Of a DNA stretch of 64,000 nucleotides, positions 26,844-35,832 are shown one piece after another. Source of the stretch: RGIG464 sp045599585. GTDB taxonomy: Bacteria; Myxococcota_A; Bradymonadia; UBA4248. The notes under the pieces were generated by a model. The model searched no databases. It saw only the letters and a program-made list of their open reading frames with translations, and was not told the origin of the DNA. The DNA lies in assembly GCA_045599585.1 (NCBI GenBank), contig JAZRWH010000049.1, positions 1-64,000 of the forward strand. The letters are read 5' to 3'. The position numbers were made by a program, and so were the translations under genes. Each line of letters opens with the position of its first letter. Position 1 is the stretch's first letter.

Positions 26844-28973
26844 ATGACATTTATTGACCTCGATATCTATAAATCACTCATCAAACATACTTCTGGAAGA
26901 TGGATTCCTACGCTCCTAGTTAGCTTCGTATGGTGCGTTATTTATGTAATCCTAGTCTTCCTAGTTAGCCTTATCAGTGTATTTCTGAGCGAATTTCTCG
27001 AAGATTTCGTTGTAAGAATTATCGTTGCACTCATATCAACGATGATCTTTGGCGTGACTTATTTCGGATTAATAAGTATTCCATATGCGAATATTCTCCA
27101 TCCGGAAAAGTCAGTCTTTCAAAATTTCATTGAATCTTTAACAGTTAATAATATCAGACGTGCCTTGTTCATGGGGGTGGTTTATGAGGTTATTGTCGGG
27201 GCTCTCCTTTTGGGAACCTACATTGTTGAATCGCTCATGGGCCTTGCGCTCATAACAGCGCCTCAATTTATCTTTTACTTCATGATAATATGCAGGATCG
27301 TTGCGTTATATATTGCGACAAGATTCTATTATACTTTTGCAAACATTCCCGCTGAACTTTACGATAATCCTAACGCCAAAGTTATAGATTCATTTTCAAA
27401 CTCACGCGTTACGATGGATGGGCACAAATTTGCTCTCTTTAGACACCATGTTCCCGTCTTCCTCGTTTGGCTTTTGGCGCTTGTTCTACCGGTTATCTTC
27501 GTTTTTGCAACCATGGGATTCGGTGGTCTCATGAATGCTATAAACGTTCAAAATAAAATCGAAGCATCCGCTGAACTCCAAAAAGCAACCGAACAAACAC
27601 GCAAAGCATCAAACGGTAAAGACGATTTTTATCGCCTCAATCAGTACATCAAACAAACGGATGACAATACAAAACTTGCTGTTTATCGTCCCACACCAGA
27701 AGAAGCTGTCTTATTAAGCAAGCTCTCTCAATTAAAATTCTTCATTATCCTATCCATTATCATCATTCTTGCTTCCATACCGATCTTCACTGCCATCCAG
27801 GTCGAATTTTGCCACAAACTCACGGAGCCAGCCCGCAAGAAAAAAGCTGAACTCGACGCCTTCGAAGAAGAAGCACGTCGTAAGAATAATGAACGCATCG
27901 CGAATGCCGCCAAATATAATGAAGCGAGACGTACAGCAAAACAAAACAATGCGCTCCCTGATGACGGTCGTTATCGATCGATTGCAGTTGACTATTCTTC
28001 GCTCGTCAGAAGCGCTAAGACTGAATACGACTACAGCAAAGTTGAAAACAAAGACAATGACGCTGTAAATACGACGCAAAAATCAGAACACTCTGACGCA
28101 AACGTCACGCAACAACAAGACACAAAACAATCTGAAGACAAAGTTGTTTCCGTGCGCGAACGAAAATTGTCCTTCAATGGCTCTTTCGATTTTGGACTCG
28201 ACGATATCAAAGCCGAAGCCGAAAAACCATCCTCGCGTAAACTTGAAATCGCAAACTCCGTTTCAGACCGCATTGACATTCCTTCGTTTGATTTCAATGC
28301 ACTCACGGAAGATTTGCACAAAACAGATTCTAAAGCCCCCGCAACATCCAAAGAGCCCGCAATCGTCAATGACGAAAAGACTTCTGCTGACAAAGCGCCT
28401 AGTCCAGCGGTACCGATCATATCGGCCCCCAAACTCGACAAACAAACACAAGCCGCCGCCCCCAAAGTGCCAAATTTAACCGCTGACGCACCAGACGAAA
28501 ATGCAGACAAACAGAGTTCAGTCAACAAGCGAATTGAAGATTTAAAGCCTCTGTCAGCCTCAATCCCGACCCTCAGCAAACCTCTGTTCTCAATCAATAA
28601 ACCCGCTTCGACAATTGCTAAAAAAGAAGAGAGCACACCCAAAGAAGACAAAACGCTCTCAACGAGCATTCCGCTTCTCAACAATTCTACAGAAGAAGCA
28701 GAACCGGAAGTGCCTATTCTTCCTAAAACGGAAGCTCCCAGCCTCACTTTGTCAAACGACATTTTTGCGAACAGCCCAAGTTTAGCAACAGACTCCGATC
28801 AATCTTCCGAGACCACCTCTGACAAAGAAACGGATATCTTTGCGAATAGCAAATTTAACTTAGATAACGACTTTTCACTAGACAACGACTTTAAAGTCAA
28901 TAGTAGCCTCGATTTTGGTTCCTCGACGGAATCCAGCTTCGATGACATTTTTGCTAAATACAATAAGTCTTAA
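26844..28973 (+). CDS. Polytopic membrane protein with long disordered tail
   Basis: Not recognised. A 709-residue protein with about six membrane helices: ~20-47, ~55-78, ~108-130, ~138-158, ~207-232 and ~296-318. The last is followed by a charged coiled segment (KKKAELDAFEEEARRKNNER). Residues ~350-709 are Ser/Lys/Glu/Asp-rich and predicted disordered. They contain short recurring motifs: IPxLS/IPLLN-like pieces between ~560 and 640, and DIFANS twice with DIFAKY at the very end. The tail is likely cytoplasmic and could recruit partners. Neither neighbour (cysteine-cluster gene, M2 peptidase) suggests a role. The ribosome site is weak. Confidence 0.7.
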   Translation: MTFIDLDIYKSLIKHTSGRWIPTLLVSFVWCVIYVILVFLVSLISVFLSEFLEDFVVRIIVALISTMIFGVTYFGLISIPYANILHPEKSVFQNFIESLTVNNIRRALFMGVVYEVIVGALLLGTYIVESLMGLALITAPQFIFYFMIICRIVALYIATRFYYTFANIPAELYDNPNAKVIDSFSNSRVTMDGHKFALFRHHVPVFLVWLLALVLPVIFVFATMGFGGLMNAINVQNKIEASAELQKATEQTRKASNGKDDFYRLNQYIKQTDDNTKLAVYRPTPEEAVLLSKLSQLKFFIILSIIIILASIPIFTAIQVEFCHKLTEPARKKKAELDAFEEEARRKNNERIANAAKYNEARRTAKQNNALPDDGRYRSIAVDYSSLVRSAKTEYDYSKVENKDNDAVNTTQKSEHSDANVTQQQDTKQSEDKVVSVRERKLSFNGSFDFGLDDIKAEAEKPSSRKLEIANSVSDRIDIPSFDFNALTEDLHKTDSKAPATSKEPAIVNDEKTSADKAPSPAVPIISAPKLDKQTQAAAPKVPNLTADAPDENADKQSSVNKRIEDLKPLSASIPTLSKPLFSINKPASTIAKKEESTPKEDKTLSTSIPLLNNSTEEAEPEVPILPKTEAPSLTLSNDIFANSPSLATDSDQSSETTSDKETDIFANSKFNLDNDFSLDNDFKVNSSLDFGSSTESSFDDIFAKYNKS

Positions 28974-29034
28974 TATTCATCGAGATTATACAAATTGAGA
29001 CGAATTGATTTATGACGTTTATGCGCCGCAGGCC

Positions 29035-29092
29035 TGAGGGGGTAGCGGCGTATTTGCTTGCAAATAGCCGCTCAGGGGGACACATCCCCCTC
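29035..29092 (-). repeat. Type I bulged-hairpin element, inverted
   Basis: TGAGGGGGTAG, CGGC, extra G, TAT, inner stem TTTGC/GCAAA with loop TT, ATA, GCCGC, TCA, then GGGGGA/TCCCCC. It lies 62 bases past the stop of the 709-residue protein gene. Confidence 0.87.
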
Positions 29093-29181
29093 AACAAAAA
29101 GGTAGATGTCTGTTTTTTTGTTTCTGAAGTGCTTTATATAAATCTCAAGACTTTCATACATAACGCATTTAGTATATTCTT

Positions 29182-29228
29182 AAGCGTCTGCCAGGCTCTC
29201 CACAAACCTGCCAGACGCTTCTTTTTTA
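29182..29228 (+). terminator. Terminator before the M2 peptidase gene
   Basis: A 14-base stem with one mismatch (29182-29195 with 29207-29220, arms beginning AAGCGTCTG) is followed by a T run at 29222-29228. It ends only about 30 bases before the peptidase start, so that gene's promoter must lie within or before the hairpin, or the hairpin acts as a leader attenuator. Confidence 0.75.
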
Positions 29229-29258
29229 TTTGCACCTAGTGCCCAAATGGAGATGAAT

Positions 29259-31106
29259 ATGTCTTTGCATACCCCAACCAAAGCTCTTTTGGCGATCTGC
29301 GCGCTGTCATTAGCGAGTTGCGGAACGTCAGCCAAAAATTCGTCGAATGCTTCAGAAGCAGCTTCACAAGATATTTGTGCTGCACCGACGCCCGTCAAAC
29401 AGTTCCTGGATCGCGCAAATGCAGATTTGAAACGCATTACGACGACCGACGAACAGATGAACTGGAAATATATGACTGATATCAACGATGAAACGGAAGC
29501 TGCCGTCACTGCTTACGAAGAAAAAATGATGGCTGAACAATCCGCAATCATCGCAGAATCCCTGACGATCAATTTAGACGACGTAAAATGTGAAGATCAA
29601 AAACGTCAGCTCAAAGCGATCCAGACCAGCCCACTCCTTCCCCCACCCAAAGATCCTGCAAAGCAACAGCGTGCAGCCGAACTTTCGGCAAAACTTATGG
29701 GATACTATGGCGCAGCCAAATCTTGTGATGGCGATACATGCCGTGATCTTGGCGTACTTTCGCAAGTCGTAGATCACAGTACCGATGAAGCTGAGATTCG
29801 AAAGGCTTGGCTTGGCTGGCACAATGCGTTTGATACTCAAAAAAGTGCATACGTAGAATTCGTCTCTATCTCTAATGAAGGCGCTCGAGATATCGGTTAC
29901 AACGATACTTCCGAACTTTGGCTCGCGGGTTACGATATGCCTTCCAAGGATTTTCAAGACGAAATCAATGCACTCTGGAATGACCTCAAACCGCTTTACG
30001 ATGAACTTCATTGTTATGTCCGTGCCAAACTTGGTGAGGTCTATGGCACAGATATTGTTCCCCAATCTGGCCCCATTCCAGCCCATCTTTTGGGCAACAT
30101 GTGGGCACAAGAGTGGACAAACATTTATCCACTCGTCATGCCGTACAAAGACGCCCCAAATATCGATGCCACGCCCAAGATGGTAGAAAGTGGCATGACG
30201 CCGGTACAATTATTTGAAACCGTCGAAAAGTTCTACACATCACTTGGTTTGCGCGACCTTCCTAAATCTTTCTGGACGAATTCCATGTTTGTTAAGCCAG
30301 AAGGCAAAGAAGTCGTCTGCCACGCCAGTGCCTGGGATCTCGATACCGAAGGCGATGTCCGCATTAAAATGTGCACAGATATAAATTATGATAATTTATT
30401 AACTGTTCAGCACGAGATGGGCCACATCTATTATTACTTATATTATAATCATCTTCCTTTTATATATCAAAATGGCGCCAATGATGGTTTCCATGAAGGA
30501 ATTGGAGACACGATCACGCTTTCTGTTACGCCCAAATACCTTCATGACATTGGTCTTTTGGACGAAGTTTCTTCATCATACGAATCGACAATCAATCAGC
30601 AGATGCAAAGTGCACTTGAAAAAGTTGCCTTTCTGCCATTTGGTTTGCTCATCGACGAGTGGCGTTGGCGTGTCTTTGACGGCACAATTACACCTGAGAA
30701 TTACAATGCTGGATGGTGGAAACTGCGCGAAGAGCTTCAAGGTGTAAAAGCTCCTGAACTGCGTGATGAATCCCATTTTGATGCTGGCGCCAAATATCAT
30801 GTGCCAGGAAATACGCCCTATCTGCGTTATTTCATTGCGCGTATTCTTCAATTCCAATTCCATAAAGCGCTCTGCGAAGCTGCAGGCTTTAAAGGCCCAC
30901 TTCACGAATGCTCGATTTACGGCAGCAAAGAAGCTGGTGCAAAGCTCATGTCCATGCTTTCAAAGGGCGCTTCACAGCCTTGGCAAAAGACGCTTGAAGA
31001 AGTTACAGGATCGCCCAAAATGTCTGCAGCCCCAATGCTTGAGTACTACGCCCCACTCATCGAATGGCTCAAAAAAGAGAATGCAGGACGAACTTGCGGT
31101 TATTAA
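29259..31106 (+). CDS. ACE-like M2 family peptidase, lipoprotein
   Basis: A 615-residue zinc dipeptidyl carboxypeptidase-type enzyme. The start at 29259 is chosen because GGAG precedes it and it gives a clean lipoprotein signal (LSLASC lipobox, Cys ~21). The zinc motif HEMGH spans 385-389 and the third ligand is Glu413 in FHEGIGD. The 28-residue spacing equals that of angiotensin-converting enzyme. The length matches a single ACE catalytic domain. Bacterial M2 enzymes trim dipeptides from peptide C-termini; here it would act on the outer face of a membrane. It is transcribed alone, with hairpin terminators on both sides. Confidence 0.94.
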   Translation: MSLHTPTKALLAICALSLASCGTSAKNSSNASEAASQDICAAPTPVKQFLDRANADLKRITTTDEQMNWKYMTDINDETEAAVTAYEEKMMAEQSAIIAESLTINLDDVKCEDQKRQLKAIQTSPLLPPPKDPAKQQRAAELSAKLMGYYGAAKSCDGDTCRDLGVLSQVVDHSTDEAEIRKAWLGWHNAFDTQKSAYVEFVSISNEGARDIGYNDTSELWLAGYDMPSKDFQDEINALWNDLKPLYDELHCYVRAKLGEVYGTDIVPQSGPIPAHLLGNMWAQEWTNIYPLVMPYKDAPNIDATPKMVESGMTPVQLFETVEKFYTSLGLRDLPKSFWTNSMFVKPEGKEVVCHASAWDLDTEGDVRIKMCTDINYDNLLTVQHEMGHIYYYLYYNHLPFIYQNGANDGFHEGIGDTITLSVTPKYLHDIGLLDEVSSSYESTINQQMQSALEKVAFLPFGLLIDEWRWRVFDGTITPENYNAGWWKLREELQGVKAPELRDESHFDAGAKYHVPGNTPYLRYFIARILQFQFHKALCEAAGFKGPLHECSIYGSKEAGAKLMSMLSKGASQPWQKTLEEVTGSPKMSAAPMLEYYAPLIEWLKKENAGRTCGY

Positions 31107-31139
31107 CTGCTAACGTAAATATTTAGCATTCTATACAAC

Positions 31140-31187
31140 AAGACTGCATCGCTTTTATATTTTCCAATCAACGATGCGGTCTTTTTT
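31140..31187 (+). terminator. Terminator after the M2 peptidase gene
   Basis: A 12-base stem with one mismatch (31140-31151 with 31172-31183) and a 20-base loop is followed by a T run to 31187. Confidence 0.8.
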
Positions 31188-31430
31188 GATTTTTATTAGC
31201 ACAAAATCGATTAAATCAATATTCTTAAAATATTTCACTTAATCAAAGAATTCGCGACAGTATATAAGTAACACCAAAAACCGCGCCAACATAAAGCGAA
31301 ATAAAGCTCCAATATAGAAATACGCGTCTATTTAATGTATAAGGCAATCGCTATTCAGGGCAAATGTGTGTTCTAAACGCACATTTCTGCAAAGCACAAC
31401 CCCGGTAGCCCCTGAGATTAGGAGTCTTAA
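31188..31430 (+). promoter_or_regulatory. Leader region with hairpin before the CGGC-repeat gene
   Basis: Upstream of the CGGC-repeat lipoprotein gene. An 11-base stem with one mismatch (31362-31372 with 31376-31386, arms beginning AAATGTG) and a three-base loop lies 45 bases before the start. There is no T run, so it may be a leader structure. AGGAG at 31420-31424 is the ribosome site. AT-rich sequence upstream should hold the promoter, but no convincing -35/-10 pair can be fixed by eye. Confidence 0.4.
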
Positions 31431-33098
31431 ATGATGAGTAGATGTCCGAAATACATTCTTTTTTGCGCAGCCATGCTCTTGTTTAGCGCCTGTGCAGAGT
31501 CCGGCGTAGCACCGTGTGACAATGAAAATCCTTGTGGAGGATGCACGACTATGAATTCCGCTCCTGGCGACAAATGTGGATATTGTGGTACATTTGTTTG
31601 CTACAGCGAGGAAGAAATCCGATGCATCGATCCAGGACAAAACGCGTGTGGTGGGTGTACACAGCTCTCACATATGCCAGGAGAAGCCTGCGACGGCGGA
31701 TTATGGGTTTGCGAAGCGAATGGCACAATCTCATGCAAAGAAAACGTTCAGATCAATGCATGTGGCGGCACAGCCGTACTCCCATACGCCCCCAAAACGT
31801 CGTGTGGCGTATGCGGCGTTTACGAATGTGACGGTGTCGATAACATTGTCTGTAACGATCCGGGTAAAAATGAATGTGGAGGGTGCTCTGTACTCAAAAA
31901 CGCCCCCGGAGACGCATGTGGTTCCGGCTGCGGATTCTACGTTTGCGACAGCAGTGAGTCACTCACATGCAATGATCTGGGACAAAATGCCTGCGACGGA
32001 TGCAGCCAATTGGAACATGAAGTTGGTTCTCCTTGTGGTGCCTGCGGGTTTTATGAATGCCAATCCACCGACGCTGTCACGTGCAACGACCCTGGACAAA
32101 ACGCCTGTGGAGGCTGTGAACCCCTTATGGCTACTGTGGGAGATCGATGTGGTGACGGAGACTGCGCTTTTTGGACTTGTGATGGTCTGAACAATGTCGT
32201 TTGCGGAAATGACGGCGCCAATGCATGTGGCGGTTGCGGCAAACTCGACCACGCCCCCGGGGATGCATGCAAAGGCGAGTATGCCTGCTGCACCTATGTT
32301 TGCGAAAATGGCGAACTTGCAAAATACGACCGTGCCCCCAACGAATGTGGCGGCTGCGAAGTTCTCGATCATGCTCCCGGAAGCAAATGCAGCAACAACG
32401 CCAAATGGTCATGCGATTATAACGATCCCACACATAACACTGTTGTTTGCGAGTGTACCGAAAAGAATGAATGCGGCGGGTGTAACCTGGATGCTGCGCC
32501 GGTCGGCACGAGTTGCTCATATTGTGGTTCCCAAAGAGGCAAAATCCTTTGCCAAGACAATGAACCCACGTGCCTCGACAATAATGAAACGATCGATACT
32601 GCCAAAAGTGATGGCATCGCTCACAAAGACGGTGATGATAATATCTATAAATTTACGGGCGTTCTTATCAATGATCTAGACATCGACTATTACACAACCC
32701 ACGTCGATGACGAGTTTTTTGCAATTCTTACACCCGAAATCTGGATCGCAAATGCCCCCGCCTATATGCGACTCTGTGTTTATATTCTTGAGGATCAGCT
32801 CGCGAACAAATCGCCGTATACCCCCTATACCGGTTATACCAACTCTGGTAGCGGCAAAGATAGCAATGGCAACAAAATGACAGTCACTGCAAGCGAATCC
32901 GTCTTTGTAAAACTCAAAAACGGCAAGTCCGTGCCAGGATTCTGCTCTTTAAAAGTCGATGCAGGTACGCGCTATATGAAGATCGGCAGTTTGGCCAATT
33001 CATCAAGTACCAATTCACTTACGATGTACGTCAGTGTCGATTCTATCGCCTCCCATTATAATACGTGCAGTTCCTATACGGTTAATTTCAAATTCTGA
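31431..33098 (+). CDS. CGGC-repeat cysteine-rich lipoprotein
   Basis: A 555-residue lipoprotein (lipobox LFSAC, Cys ~21). Residues ~29-370 are nine or ten tandem repeats of about 36-40 residues. Each is built as N-x-C-G-G-C, a short loop with PG, C-G-x-C-G, an aromatic, C, and a closing V-x-C-x-DPG. Repeats of this kind recur in large surface proteins of Myxococcota and Bradymonadales and must form many disulfides outside the cytoplasm. Residues ~380-555 are a separate beta-rich domain (from IDTAKSDG) with few Cys. A role at the cell surface is inferred; no enzymatic motif is seen. Tandem stem-loops follow the stop. Confidence 0.82.
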   Translation: MMSRCPKYILFCAAMLLFSACAESGVAPCDNENPCGGCTTMNSAPGDKCGYCGTFVCYSEEEIRCIDPGQNACGGCTQLSHMPGEACDGGLWVCEANGTISCKENVQINACGGTAVLPYAPKTSCGVCGVYECDGVDNIVCNDPGKNECGGCSVLKNAPGDACGSGCGFYVCDSSESLTCNDLGQNACDGCSQLEHEVGSPCGACGFYECQSTDAVTCNDPGQNACGGCEPLMATVGDRCGDGDCAFWTCDGLNNVVCGNDGANACGGCGKLDHAPGDACKGEYACCTYVCENGELAKYDRAPNECGGCEVLDHAPGSKCSNNAKWSCDYNDPTHNTVVCECTEKNECGGCNLDAAPVGTSCSYCGSQRGKILCQDNEPTCLDNNETIDTAKSDGIAHKDGDDNIYKFTGVLINDLDIDYYTTHVDDEFFAILTPEIWIANAPAYMRLCVYILEDQLANKSPYTPYTGYTNSGSGKDSNGNKMTVTASESVFVKLKNGKSVPGFCSLKVDAGTRYMKIGSLANSSSTNSLTMYVSVDSIASHYNTCSSYTVNFKF

Positions 33099-33105
33099 TA
33101 TTTTT

Positions 33106-33177
33106 CCGTGCCTATTTCGCTTCCGCGAAATACGGCACGGCGCTGCGCTATTTCATACGCGCAGCGTTTCCTTTTTT
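33106..33177 (+). terminator. Two back-to-back type II bulged hairpins ending in a T run
   Basis: Hairpin 1 (33106-33140) has outer arms CCGTGCC/GGCACGG and inner arms TATTTCGC/GCGAAATA, with one unpaired C at 33133. Hairpin 2 (33141-33166) has outer arms CGCTGCGC/GCGCAGCG and the minimal inner TAT/ATA, with an unpaired C at 33158. TTTCCTTTTTTT follows, so hairpin 2 probably acts as a terminator for the CGGC-repeat gene, whose stop is seven bases upstream. Both obey the X-TAT-Y-Y'-ATA-C-X' rule. Confidence 0.8.
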
Positions 33178-33332
33178 TAATATCAGTTGCATAACACAGC
33201 ATATATTATTAAACGGCACTTTTTTAGTTTTTGCCATACAACAACGATTGTCATTCTAACAAATCAAAGTTATATTTCTCCTAGTCTTGATGTCATCGTA
33301 TCTCGTTCATCTTGATATCAAAGGGGATTCCA

Positions 33333-34211
33333 ATGAAAAGAATTTGTTTAATGATGATAGGACTCGCGTTGATCAGCTGCTCATCGCCAAAAGTCGCAGA
33401 AATACAGCCTCAATCAACCCAAGAAACCCAAACAGTGACACCCTCAAAAGATACAACATCGATTGAGACAGCAGAAAAACAGAATAAACAAGGAGAAGAA
33501 ATTATGGCAAACTCAAGTATGACATTGGATGACCTCGGACACCAAATCGATAGCTTTAAAACAGTATCCGGTAAAACTATCACATTCCACTGCATCAAAC
33601 ATGGTTCAATCCGCATCGATTTTGACGGCCTCGAATTTCACATTGACCCCGTCGCCAAACTAGATGCAAATGTTACAGATTACAGCAAATTTCCTAAAGC
33701 TGACTACATCATTGTCACGCATGAACACTTCGATCACCTAGATCTTAACGCCATTTCCGACCTCAAAAAAGACGGTACTGTCATCATTACCAATAAAGCA
33801 AGTTCTGCAAAACTCGCTAATGCATCCATCATGTCCAATGGTGACAGCAAAACACTTCGCGACGATATACAGCTTGAAGCTGTGCCAGCTTATAACATCA
33901 CCCCCGATCATACCCAGTTCCATCCCAAAGGCAGAGACAATGGCTTTATCCTAACACTCGATGGATTAAGAGTTTACATCGCGGGTGATACAGAAGATAT
34001 CGAAGAAATGGCCAAACTTCATGATATTGATGTTGCCTTTATGCCTTGCAATCAGCCGTACACCATGACCCCCACACAATTGGCACACGCCGTCGATATG
34101 GTTAAACCCAAAGTTCTTTTCCCATACCACTACAGCAACACAGATATGTCCGAAGTTACCACAGTGCTGAAAGACAGCAACGCTGACGTTCGCATTCGCA
34201 ACTATCAATAA
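33333..34211 (+). CDS. MBL-fold metal hydrolase, lipoprotein
   Basis: A 292-residue metallo-beta-lactamase-fold protein of the UlaG/UPF0173-like type. The start at 33333 is chosen for the AAAGGGGA site and the lipoprotein signal (ALISC lipobox, Cys ~17). The metal motif HEHFDH is at 130-135, with later His and Asp ligands (YIAGDTEDIEEMA; FPYHYSN). Family members hydrolyse diverse esters or phosphodiesters; the substrate here is unknown. A low-complexity Gln/Thr/Lys linker (~25-60) separates the lipid anchor from the fold. Confidence 0.88.
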   Translation: MKRICLMMIGLALISCSSPKVAEIQPQSTQETQTVTPSKDTTSIETAEKQNKQGEEIMANSSMTLDDLGHQIDSFKTVSGKTITFHCIKHGSIRIDFDGLEFHIDPVAKLDANVTDYSKFPKADYIIVTHEHFDHLDLNAISDLKKDGTVIITNKASSAKLANASIMSNGDSKTLRDDIQLEAVPAYNITPDHTQFHPKGRDNGFILTLDGLRVYIAGDTEDIEEMAKLHDIDVAFMPCNQPYTMTPTQLAHAVDMVKPKVLFPYHYSNTDMSEVTTVLKDSNADVRIRNYQ

Positions 34212-34537
34212 TTATGCATATTTAGTTATCTCAAAGATTGGTTGTGTCTTGCGTAATTCCTACAATAGATTACAATAATCAATGAACGCTTCGTCCAAAA
34301 CAATATCTATCCGTTTTTCTTTGTTTTGACTCAGCGCATTACGGCGTAAAAGCACAGCCAATCATTAAACAATTCACGTAAATGAAGAACCTGTTTTGCT
34401 ATCATTGAGGCGTTGCAGGAAAACTTCCCCGTATAGGGATCGTTACTATTAGCCATTAGCTAATAGTAACGCAATAGGCATACAGAATACGATGTAGGAT
34501 TGAATACACTTTATCGAAATGCTTCGGTAATTTGTTC
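34212..34537. other. Non-coding region with a perfect 13-bp hairpin
   Basis: Between convergent genes. The main feature is a perfect inverted repeat, CGTTACTATTAGC (34441-34453) and its complement (34459-34471), with loop CATTA and no T run. It contains TATTAGC/GCTAATA inside GTTAC/GTAAC, like the bulged-hairpin family, but has no unpaired base. Nothing else is evident. Confidence 0.6.
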
Positions 34538-34954
34538 TTAGTATAAATAAAAATAGCTCGTATCCCCGAAGCTAAACACCTCTTTGCCACGCCCCCAATC
34601 ATCTATGCAAGAAGCAGCAAATACGCCTATCGATCTGTTACAATCTTCTTGACAATCTAACATGCAGTTTTCCATGCAAAGACTATATTCGTTTTCTGCA
34701 TAGCCAGCACAAATTCGAGAACAGCTATCACAAACGCCTCTACTTAGACAGGCATTTTCTATTGCACGGTTGACATGTTTATTAACGTCACTCAACTCAA
34801 CATCGTCATCGAGGTCTATCCAAAAGAACGAAATCCCAGTAAGGATCTGATCATTATAATAACCAGCGATCTGACATTCGACTTGATTCTCTCCACACCC
34901 CATTAACATTAACGCAGATAGCCCCAATCCAAACAAAAAGCCTAATTTTTTCAT
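34538..34954 (-). CDS. Small cysteine-rich lipoprotein, unknown
   Basis: Not recognised. A 138-residue lipoprotein (lipobox LMGC, Cys ~20) behind a perfect AGGAGG. The mature part has about ten Cys, clustered at ~70-107 as C-x4-C-x2-C-x3-C and C-x3-C-x3-C-x3-C patterns within helical sequence, suggesting a disulfide-locked helical hairpin. It is 12 bases downstream of the DUF3298-type lipoprotein gene and certainly in its operon. Confidence 0.75.
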   Translation of the reverse strand: MKKLGFLFGLGLSALMLMGCGENQVECQIAGYYNDQILTGISFFWIDLDDDVELSDVNKHVNRAIENACLSRGVCDSCSRICAGYAENEYSLCMENCMLDCQEDCNRSIGVFAASCIDDWGRGKEVFSFGDTSYFYLY

Positions 34955-34966
34955 AGTACACTCCTC

Positions 34967-35788
34967 CTACTTAATGGGATCAAGATCAACCATAATCATG
35001 CTGTTGTATGGCCCCATGACTTGACCGGGGTCGTAAATAACAGTGAAACCGTCTTTATCACAGCAACGTCGCAAGATATGACGAAAATTCTCTGCTTTAG
35101 GCTCTGAACAATCTTTAATATCCGCATCTGTAACATCAATGCCAACTTCTGTTTTCATAATTCCAGGAAGCAAACGACGCGTTTCTTTAGAAAGATAATC
35201 AATCGAAACCATCCCAGAAGCTATAAAATCATCAAGTCTGAGCCGCTTTCCTGTTTTACTGTCGAATGAAAACGTATAAACGTTAGAACTCGGATGCGCA
35301 AACCCAGAAATAGTCCGATCAAAGAAAACATAAAAATCAATATTCTCTTTTGTTGCACGGAAATTCTTATACTGGATATCGACGGTCATATGATTGTCAC
35401 TTTCAGCGACCTCTTCGAAATCTTTGATTTCTTGATGAATGATACCATCAATTTCAGATTTTACGGCATCATCGATCGCCTGAATCCCGAAAGTCGGATA
35501 ACTCCCCGAAAACTCGTAACGATCCTTCACAATTTTGACCGTCTGGCTCCCAACACTAAACCGAGACAAATCCACGTCAGCGACTTCTTTTGCGTTGTTC
35601 GCTTCGACATTGACTGAGTCATCAGACTTGTTTGCTTCGTCTGTTTTCACTTCATCAGACTTGTTTGCTTCGTCAGACATAGGTAAGGCTTGAGATTCTG
35701 CCGTATCTGATGACGTTGCTTTCGAACTACAGCCCGAAACCATAACACCAGTTAGAATAAGCCCTAAAACGAACTTTGATATTCTCAT
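34967..35788 (-). CDS. DUF3298/RsiV-like lipoprotein
   Basis: A 273-residue lipoprotein. The start at 35788 is chosen for GAGAGGGG upstream and the lipobox VSGC (Cys ~20). Residues ~27-70 are an Asp/Glu/Lys-rich linker with a repeated ANKSD motif. The C-terminal ~180 residues match the DUF4163/DUF3298 pair: a first half with SYPTFGIQAIDDAV, and a second with FAHPSSNVYTFSFDSKTGK then RLDDFI. These domains occur in the anti-sigma factor RsiV and in many surface lipoproteins; no sigma factor is adjacent here. It sits between mtaB and the Cys-rich lipoprotein gene on the same strand. Confidence 0.83.
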   Translation of the reverse strand: MRISKFVLGLILTGVMVSGCSSKATSSDTAESQALPMSDEANKSDEVKTDEANKSDDSVNVEANNAKEVADVDLSRFSVGSQTVKIVKDRYEFSGSYPTFGIQAIDDAVKSEIDGIIHQEIKDFEEVAESDNHMTVDIQYKNFRATKENIDFYVFFDRTISGFAHPSSNVYTFSFDSKTGKRLRLDDFIASGMVSIDYLSKETRRLLPGIMKTEVGIDVTDADIKDCSEPKAENFRHILRRCCDKDGFTVIYDPGQVMGPYNSMIMVDLDPIK

Positions 35789-35832
35789 AAACCCCTCTCG
35801 TGATACCATAATTTTCTTACTATATAAAATGG

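Noticed and set aside
28031..28762. 243-codon open frame antisense to the 709-residue membrane protein gene
   Set aside because: Fully opposite the low-complexity tail; Ser/Leu/Ala-rich shadow without ribosome site.
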